From Petrotoga mobilis SJ95 (GTDB taxonomy: Bacteria > Thermotogota > Thermotogae > Petrotogales > Petrotogaceae), in assembly GCF_000018605.1 (NCBI RefSeq), contig NC_010003.1:2084501-2148500 (forward strand): DNA of 64,000 nt, read 5' to 3'. The notes beneath the pieces are model-generated. The model made no database searches and was not told the origin of the DNA. It saw only the letters and a program-made list of their open reading frames with translations. A program made the translations under genes and the position numbers. This document shows, piece after piece, positions 52,877-60,400 of the stretch (position 1 is its first letter; every line of letters starts with the position of its first letter).

Positions 52877-53701
52877 TTAAAATCCGTATGCTGCAACGTA
52901 ACCAGCCTGTTCAACTAACTCTTGACCTCTTTTTGATAGTCCAAATGTCAAATATTGTTTAACTGGACCAGTTTCTGGGTAACCGTTTGTAGCATCAACA
53001 AACATATACAATGGTCTTGAGATTGGATATACAGAATTTAAAATATTCAGTTTTGTTGGTTGTACACCTTCAACCGATAAAACTTTTACATCGTCAGTTA
53101 CGTAACCTACACCTGTATAAGCTATGGCATACATGTTTTGTGCAACTGCTTGTATTTCCGCTTGGGTAGATTCTAACATCTGAACTGTTGGAGTCATCCT
53201 TTTACCCTCTAAAACTTTTTCTACAAATGTTTCATAGGTTCCTGAGGCTGTGTTCCTTGAATATACAACGATTCTTTGACCTGGTAAATTAGGGCTCAAT
53301 TGGTTCCATCTTGTGATTTCACCAGTGTAAATTTTTGCCAATTCTTCTATAGTGATATCATCAATTCCAAGATTCGGATTAACTATTACTGCTATTCCAT
53401 CGTATCCTAAAACAACGGGAATGAAGTACTTACCTTCTTCATGCATCTGCTCTAATTCAGAATCTTTAAGCCATCTACTTGAGTTTGCAATGTCTGTTGT
53501 TCCGTTGAATAAAGCAGCAATACCGGTTGAAGAGCCAGCACCTTCCAATGTGATTGTTAAATCGGGATACATATCTTTTAACTCTTCAATCCAAAGTTGA
53601 GCTACTGGAAAAATCGTGTTTGAACCTTTTAGAACAAGTGTTTCTGCAAAACTGAAAAGAGCTATACCAACTAAAACAAACGTTAATAATACTTTCTTCA
53701 C
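52877..53701 (-). CDS. pstS: Phosphate-binding protein PstS
   Basis: A 274-residue exported phosphate receptor. A signal peptide of about 19 residues has no lipobox. The mature chain has the phosphate-binding motifs LKGSNTIFPVAQ, EGAGSSTGIAALFNGTTDIANSSRW and RNTASGTYETF. The start is GTG with AAGGAGGG upstream. It is the first gene of the pst-pho operon and is probably induced by phosphate limitation through the promoter and repeat just upstream. Confidence 0.96.
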   Translation of the reverse strand: MKKVLLTFVLVGIALFSFAETLVLKGSNTIFPVAQLWIEELKDMYPDLTITLEGAGSSTGIAALFNGTTDIANSSRWLKDSELEQMHEEGKYFIPVVLGYDGIAVIVNPNLGIDDITIEELAKIYTGEITRWNQLSPNLPGQRIVVYSRNTASGTYETFVEKVLEGKRMTPTVQMLESTQAEIQAVAQNMYAIAYTGVGYVTDDVKVLSVEGVQPTKLNILNSVYPISRPLYMFVDATNGYPETGPVKQYLTFGLSKRGQELVEQAGYVAAYGF

Positions 53702-53735
53702 AATATTTCCCTCCTTAATTTATGTTTTCGATGTT

Positions 53736-53790
53736 ATTATAACAATCTTTTTTTTAGGTAAAATCAAGTGATATTAAGAAATATTAAGGA
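53736..53790 (-). promoter_or_regulatory. pstS promoter with candidate PHO box
   Basis: On the minus strand TGTTATAAT (53736-53744) is an extended -10. There is no -35 match, which is typical of activated promoters. Instead a direct repeat CTTAATATTT-CTTAATATCA lies at 53769-53788, about 30-50 nt upstream, where an OmpR-family activator would bind. The repeat period is 10 nt, so it is only similar in layout to known PHO boxes. Confidence 0.55.
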
Positions 53791-53899
53791 GGTACTTTCA
53801 TTGATATTTAACCATAATTGATGAACCTAAAAATAAAAATGCTATTACAATTTGATAAATTTTTTAAGCTTTTATTCTGTTTCAAATTTCTAGAATTTG

Positions 53900-53908
53900 T
53901 GCTATAAT
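53900..53908 (+). promoter_or_regulatory. Extended -10 promoter of the rel gene
   Basis: TGCTATAAT lies 66 nt before the ATG at 53974, with TTTCAA 17 nt upstream of TATAAT as a weak -35. Confidence 0.6.
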
Positions 53909-53973
53909 TTTATTGTACTGTTTTTAAATGAAATAAGTAATTATTTTTAAGAATCGTTAAGAGGTGTTTGATT

Positions 53974-56112
53974 ATGTTGATTGAATCGAAAAGTTATGAG
54001 AAAGAAGTAGAAAAGCTATTAAATGTGAAGCTTACTAAAAAAGAAAAAGAAAGAATAAAAATTGCCTATGAATTGGCTGAAACATCTCATAGTGGTCAAT
54101 TTAGGGATTCTGGTGAGGAATTTTTTGAGCATCCAAAAAGTGTTGGATTGATACTCGCAGGTTTAAAAATGGATGTGGATACTATTATAGCTGGTCTTTT
54201 GCACGATGTAGTTGAAGATTGTGGTGTTTCAATAGATAAAATAAAAGATCTTTTTGGGATCGATGTTGCTAATATAGTTTCAGGTGTCACTAAGATTAGC
54301 AATTTAAAGCTCAATGAGCGGCTAAACGAAAATGACATGAAATCTTTAGAAAAAGTAGAAACTATCAGAAAGATGCTTTTTGCTATGTCTGAGGATATAA
54401 GAGTCATAATCGTTAAATTGGCAGATAGATTACATAACATGAGAACTTTAGAATTCGTCGATAGAAAAAAGCAGATAGCCAAGGCCGACGAAACTTTAAA
54501 AATATACGCACCTATTGCCCATAGATTGGGTATCTATAAGATGAAGGAAGAGTTGGAAGATTTGTCTTTTCGGTATTTGTATCCTGAGACATATTTTGAT
54601 CTAAAGACGAAAATCGAGGAAAAAATTAGACTTGGGCAAAATCGATTGAACGAATACGCGCAGATTATTAAACAAGAGCTTGATAATCAGAAAATTAAAG
54701 CGACGGTTGAAGGTCGCTCTAAGCATTTATATAGTATATGGGATAAGATGATTCGAAAAGGAAAAACTTTAGATGAAATATATGACTACATAGCTCTTAG
54801 GATAATTACTGAAGATCAGAATAAATGCTATGCTGTGTTGGGAATAATTCATTCTATTTGGTCCCCTGTTCCAGGTAGAATAAAAGATTACATTGCAACC
54901 CCTAAATTCAATGGTTATAAATCCCTGCATACCACCGTTATAACCCATAAAGGAGATCCTTTGGAAATTCAAATTCGAGATTGGGAAATGCATGAAGAAG
55001 CTGAATACGGCTTAGCTGCCCATTGGGTCTATAAAGAGGGTGTTAGTCAGGAAAAATTGAAATTTTTAACTGATCTTATGGAATTACATAGGTATATTGC
55101 TCAAAATGCTTTTGAATTGAAAGATATCGAAACGAATCTTCTTTCAAAAGAAACTTTTGTATTTACACCAAAGGGAGAAATAATCCATTTACCAAGAGGA
55201 GCAACACCTATTGATTTTGCTTTTGCTATTCATACTGAGGTTGGCAATCATTTTTCTGGAGCGAAAGTCAACGGTAAATTAGTCCCTATTTCATACAAAT
55301 TACAGACTGGGGACATAGTAGAGATATTGATCAATAGGAATTTTCAAGGACCTAGTATTGATTGGTTAAAATATGCTCATTCTCCCAAGACTATATCAAA
55401 GATAAAAAAATATTACAGGCAAAAAAACGAAGTGGAGTTAATAGAAAGAGGCAAAGACAAGTTTAGAGAGCTGTCTAAAAAACTTAATTTTTCTATGGAT
55501 GAAATTCTCGAGAAATTGAAAGAAATAGGATTTTATATTAAATACAATATAAAAAGTGACGACGAATTTTTCATTAAGTTATCTTTAGAAGATATCAGTA
55601 TTAATACTATTAGAAATATTTTTACCCTCAATGAAAAAGAAGAGGAAACAATCACTACGGTCGAAAAAACTAATTCAAGTAGGAAAGGGATCTCCGTTCT
55701 TGTTGATGGTGAAGAAGGAGTCGAAAGTTATTTTGCTAAATGTTGTATGCCTGTTCCAGGTGATGAAATTATTGGTGTGATAACCCGTAGAGGCATCGGC
55801 ATACATAGAAAAGATTGTAATAATATTCAGGATATTGATGATAGTAAGAAGGTAAATGTTGAGTGGAACGAACTCAATCAAAACAAATTTTCTACGGTAT
55901 TAATGATTGATGTGGAAAGTAAAAATGTCTTAAATAACGTTAGAAATGTTATAAATAATGAAGGGGGACATATTGAAAAATTCGAAATGACAAATAATTC
56001 TAATTATCTTAATATTAGGATATATTTAGCTGTTCAGAATTTAAAGCATCTGAGTCTTTTGAGTAATAAATTGAAAAATTCTAAAGGTGTTTATTCTGTT
56101 AGGAGGGTATAA
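53974..56112 (+). CDS. rel: Bifunctional (p)ppGpp synthetase/hydrolase (Rel/SpoT)
   Basis: A 712-residue stringent-response enzyme. The HD hydrolase domain (about 20-190) has HSGQFRDSGEEFFEHPKSV, LLHDVVEDC and LADRLHNMRTL. The synthetase domain has GRSKHLYSIWDKM, YDYIALRII, RIKDYIATPKFNGYKSLHTTV and EIQIRD. A TGS domain (FVFTPKGEIIHLPRGATPIDFAF), a zinc-finger/CC region (KCCMPVPGDEIIG) and a C-terminal ACT domain follow. Both active sites look intact. ATG 53974 has AAGAGGTG upstream. dtd follows after 1 nt. Confidence 0.97.
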   Translation: MLIESKSYEKEVEKLLNVKLTKKEKERIKIAYELAETSHSGQFRDSGEEFFEHPKSVGLILAGLKMDVDTIIAGLLHDVVEDCGVSIDKIKDLFGIDVANIVSGVTKISNLKLNERLNENDMKSLEKVETIRKMLFAMSEDIRVIIVKLADRLHNMRTLEFVDRKKQIAKADETLKIYAPIAHRLGIYKMKEELEDLSFRYLYPETYFDLKTKIEEKIRLGQNRLNEYAQIIKQELDNQKIKATVEGRSKHLYSIWDKMIRKGKTLDEIYDYIALRIITEDQNKCYAVLGIIHSIWSPVPGRIKDYIATPKFNGYKSLHTTVITHKGDPLEIQIRDWEMHEEAEYGLAAHWVYKEGVSQEKLKFLTDLMELHRYIAQNAFELKDIETNLLSKETFVFTPKGEIIHLPRGATPIDFAFAIHTEVGNHFSGAKVNGKLVPISYKLQTGDIVEILINRNFQGPSIDWLKYAHSPKTISKIKKYYRQKNEVELIERGKDKFRELSKKLNFSMDEILEKLKEIGFYIKYNIKSDDEFFIKLSLEDISINTIRNIFTLNEKEEETITTVEKTNSSRKGISVLVDGEEGVESYFAKCCMPVPGDEIIGVITRRGIGIHRKDCNNIQDIDDSKKVNVEWNELNQNKFSTVLMIDVESKNVLNNVRNVINNEGGHIEKFEMTNNSNYLNIRIYLAVQNLKHLSLLSNKLKNSKGVYSVRRV

Positions 56113-56113
56113 T

Positions 56114-56566
56114 TTGAGGGCAGTGGTTCAAAGAGTATCACAAGCTTCCGTAACCATTTCTGATAACATTGTTGCTCAAATAGAAAAAGGTCTCCTGGTT
56201 TTCTTGGGCATTTCGAAAATTGATCAAGTATCAGATATTAGTTGGATGGCTGATAAGATTGTAAATCTTAGAATTTTTGAAGATGATCAAAATAAAATGA
56301 ATAGATCTTTATTAGATATTATGGGGGATATGATCGTTGTCTCTCAATTCACTTTATATGGTGATTGTAGAAAAGGAAGGAGACCATCCTTCACTGATTC
56401 GGCAACTCCTGAGAAAGCTAAAGTTCTTTACGATAATTTTCTTTCCTATCTTAAAGAAAAATACCCTATAAACGTTCAACAAGGTGAGTTTCAAGCTCAT
56501 ATGAAAGTAAATATTGTCAACGATGGTCCAGTGACTTTACTTTTAGATTCTCAAAAGTTGTTTTGA
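56114..56566 (+). CDS. dtd: D-aminoacyl-tRNA deacylase
   Basis: Removes D-amino acids from mischarged tRNAs. 150 residues: MRAVVQRVSQASVTI, VVSQFTLYGD with the active-site SQFT, and NDGPVTLLLDS with the GP motif. TTG start with TAGGAGGG at the end of rel. The rel-dtd order is widely conserved. Confidence 0.96.
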   Translation: MRAVVQRVSQASVTISDNIVAQIEKGLLVFLGISKIDQVSDISWMADKIVNLRIFEDDQNKMNRSLLDIMGDMIVVSQFTLYGDCRKGRRPSFTDSATPEKAKVLYDNFLSYLKEKYPINVQQGEFQAHMKVNIVNDGPVTLLLDSQKLF

Positions 56567-56598
56567 ATTTAACAAATATCTTTGATTGGAGGGATTTT

Positions 56599-56796
56599 AT
56601 GAAAGAGTTAGAAGTTACCGTTTTTGTCTACAACGAAGATCCTTTTGAAGCACACATTTCATCGGAAGGTGTAGAATCAGGAGTTAATCAATCTAATGTG
56701 CATAAAATATATTTAGGTTATGAAAAACCTCAAAAAGGAGTCGTTGTTAAATTCAAACTACCTAACGGCGAGAAAAAATACATTAGGGGTGAATAG
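56599..56796 (+). CDS. Small unknown protein (65 residues), intact copy
   Basis: ATG 56599 has GGAGGG upstream. The product begins MKELEVTVFVYNEDPFEAH and ends PNGEKKYIRGE, a predicted small beta-rich soluble protein that I do not recognise. The 3' three quarters of the gene lie in the 172-bp repeat found again at 63385-63556, so the gene marks the left edge of the island. It lies 32 nt after dtd. Confidence 0.8.
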   Translation: MKELEVTVFVYNEDPFEAHISSEGVESGVNQSNVHKIYLGYEKPQKGVVVKFKLPNGEKKYIRGE

Positions 56797-56812
56797 ATGA
56801 TTCTATTTCATT
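56641..56812 (+). repeat. Left 172-bp direct repeat bounding the STAND-TPR island
   Basis: Identical to 63385-63556 except for one base (T versus G in ATTTCATCGG / ATTTCAGCGG). It contains codons 15-65 of the 65-residue gene, its stop, and a copy of the last 9 codons and stop of the HD-domain gene that lies beyond the right copy. Confidence 0.95.
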
Positions 56813-57411
56813 TGGAAAGAGTTAGTGAGAATACTTTCTAATTCATTTAAGAAGGGAGAAATGTTTTAGGTTGTGAAATAATTGTAGTATGCAATACACA
56901 CTTGAGAATAATTAAAAAACGCGACGAACGAAAGAAAACACTTTAAGAGGGTTAAAGGAAAATAAGGAAAGAAAAAACTAAAATATTGGATAATTGCACA
57001 AAGGTAACTCAGAAAATAACCATTCAATTAGAGTACCTTTCTTGTAAGCTTCCTTGGAGTATGGAAGAAATTTTTTGATATATTTAAGAGCCTTAAAAAC
57101 AATAACTTAGTTCAAATAAAAAGAACTAAACTCCTTGTTCTAATCGATCATATCGATTAGAACAAGGAATATTTAAATTCAGAAGGTTCTTTCATATAAT
57201 CAGAGTAGACGAAATCGAAGTAGAGTAGATAAGAGTTACCGTATAATTACATTTGTACGATCTCCTTTTTCGGCGATTTTTTAAAATCGAAAGATGAGGG
57301 TTGGATAAGAAAAAACTTGATAGGCCTGGTTTATAACCGATCTCATCTAGCTTCATTTTCGTGTATTGAACGTTAAAAGACAGTTTGACTGGCGGTAGGG
57401 AGGAAGAAATT
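56813..57411. other. Island leader: non-coding stretch with a perfect 17-bp hairpin
   Basis: About 600 nt without a credible gene. The notable element is TCCTTGTTCTAATCGAT (57132-57148), a CAT loop, and its exact reverse complement at 57152-57168. No T-run follows, so it is not a classic terminator. An AGGGAGGAAG ribosome site at 57397-57406 belongs to the next gene. I see no integrase, no tRNA and no clear promoter. Confidence 0.7.
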
Positions 57412-60400
57412 ATGTTCAAGATTATTATAAAGCTTATTGGAATCAGATGGCCTATTTTTATTACACTAATTTTATCTATCCATAAAAGAAATAAAAGGCT
57501 CAAAGCATTGGATAAGCTTGTGTGGAAAAAATCATCTTTGCTTAAGCCGGAAGAAATGTTGAAAGAGCGTCCATTTGATCCATACTATTATCAAAGAGAA
57601 GAAGACAAAATGATTAGTGAAAGTTTGAATATTAAGGAAAATATACTCATAAAGGGACCTCCATTAAGTGGTAAAACTAGAGCAGCCTATCAAGCTCTGA
57701 TTAATTTAAAGGCTCCATATAGTGTAATAATCGCAGGATGCAATGGCATAGACAAGGAGATCTCACTCCCCCACTCTCTAGCGTTTTGGAGACCAAAAAT
57801 TCTGTTTATTGATGATTTGCATAGATTTGTAGATCAAGAAAATTTTGAGCATTTTTTTAGAATCTCAAAAAAGAACAATGTGTTTATTATTGCTACTTGT
57901 CGCTCAGGATTAGAAGAAAAAAAAGTAAAACAGAAGATGCTAAGTAAGAATATAAATTCAGAAACTATATTCGAGAGGGAGATAGAGCTTAACAAAATAC
58001 CAACGGCGGAAGGGAAAAAGATTGCCTCTGAAGTTAATAAAAAGTGGGAGGAAATTAAATTTGATGGAACTATAGGATCTATTTTCATGCCTTTGGATAA
58101 GTTGGAAAAAAGATTTGAAACTTTTGAATCAGTTGAGAAGAATATTTTAAAAGCGCTAAAAAAGCTATACATATGTGGATGTTATAAAGGAAACTTGCTC
58201 TTTCCTCTAGAATGGGTGAAAATCGTCTCTAAAAAAGATGGTTTAAAAATAAAAGATTTTGAATGGACTGATCATATCAAGACTCTAGAAGAGAAAGGAT
58301 TCGTTAAATTAATAAAAGATAATCAAATTTGGGTTGACGAGGCATATTTAGACTATGTAATTAAACTAGAAACAACAATAACAGAATTAAACGTATTTGA
58401 AATTATGGTCTCAGCTTTTTCAAAGGTTCCTGACGTATTATTTAAAATTAAAAACAGAGCACAGGAATTAGCTGATATTCAATTAGAAGAAGAAAAATCA
58501 AAGTATTTGAAAGTAGTAATCAAAACCTACAAAGAAACTCTTAAAGAATATACTCTTGAGCATTTTCCAGAAGAGTATGCAATGGTGCAGAAAAATCTTG
58601 GTGATACATACACCAAACTTGCTAAAATAGAAGCAACATCAGAGAATGGGGAGAATGCAATCAAAGCCTACGAAGAAACCCTTAAGGTGTATACTCTTGA
58701 GCGATTCCCAATAGATTATGCAATAGTACAAAAAAATCTTGGTGATGCATATACCAAGCTTGCCGGGCTTGAAAAGGCATCAGAGAATTGTAAGAATTCA
58801 ATCAAATCCTACAAAAAAACCCTTAAGGTGTATACTCTTGAGCGATTCCCAATAGATTATGCAATAGTACAAAAAAACCTTGGCGATGCATACACCAGAT
58901 TGGCAAAAACTGAAACGACATCAGAGAATTGCAAGAATGCAGTTAAAGCCTACGAAGAAGCACTTAAAGTGTATACTCTTGAGCGATTTCCAGAAGACTA
59001 TGAAATGATTCAAATAAATCTTGTAGATGCATACACTAAGCTTGCTGGGGTAGAGGCAACAAAAGGGGATTGGGAGAATGTAATAAAAGCTTACGAGGAA
59101 GCTCTTAAAGTTCGGATTCTTAAACGGTTTCCAGAAGATTATGCAATCACACAAAAAAATCTTGTGGATGCATACATTAAGCTTGCTAAAATAGAAACAA
59201 CATCAAGGAAATGGAAAAATGCAATCAAAACTTATGAAGGAGCCCTGAAAGTTGGGATTCTTGAGCAATTTCCTGAAAAGTATGCAATCACACAAAAAAA
59301 TCTTGTGAATGCATACACTAGACTGGCAAAAGCTGAAACGACTTCAGAGAATTGCAAGAATGCAGTCAAAGCCTGCGAAGAAGCACTGAAGGTTGAAATT
59401 TTAGAGCGATTCCCAGAAGAGTATGAAATGATTCAAATAAATCTTGTGGATTCATACACCAAGCTTGCTGAGGTAGAGGCGACAAAAGGGAATTGGGAGA
59501 ATGCAATAAAAGCCTACGAGGAAGCGCTAAAAGTTGGGATTCTTGAGCAATTTCCTGAAAAGTATGCAATCACACAAAAAAATCTTGTGGATGCATACAC
59601 TAGGCTGGCAAAAATTGAAGCGATATCAGGGAATTCCAAGAATGCAATAAAAGCCTACGAGGAAGCGCTAAAAGTTGGGGTTCTTGAGCAATTTCCTGAA
59701 GAGTATGCAATCACACAAAAAAATCTTGGGGATGCTTACGCCAGACTTGGATGGGTTGATGCGACATCAGAGAATTGCAAGAATGCTATCAAAGCCTATG
59801 AAGAAGCAATGAAGGTTGGGAGTCTTAAAGGAGACACGGGGGAGTATGCAATCACACAAAAAAATCTTGTGGATGCATACACCAGCCTTGCTAAAATTGA
59901 AAAGGCATCAGAGGATTGGAAGAAAGCAATCAAAGCTTATGAAGACGCACTGAAAGTTGGGATTCTTGAGCGATTCCCAGAAGAGTATGCAATGGTGCAA
60001 AAAAACCTTGGAGATGTGTACAACAACCTTGTTAAAATAGAAAAGACACCAGAGAATTGGGAAAGAGAAATCAAAGCCTATGAAGGAGCATTGAAAGTTG
60101 GGAGTCTTAAGCTATCTTCGCTAGAATATGCAATGATTCAAAAAAACCTAGGGGATGCATACTCCCAACTGGCTAAACTACGAACGACATCAAGGAATTG
60201 GGAGAATGCAATCAAAGCCTATGAAGAAGCTCTGAAAGTTGGGATTCTTGAGCGATTCCCAGAAGAGTATGCAATGGTGCAAAAAAACCTTGGAGATGTG
60301 TACAACAACCTTGTTAAAATAGAAAAGACACCAGAGAATTGGGAAAGAGAAATCAAAGCCTATGAAGGAGCATTGAAAGTTGGGATTCTTAAGCTATCTT

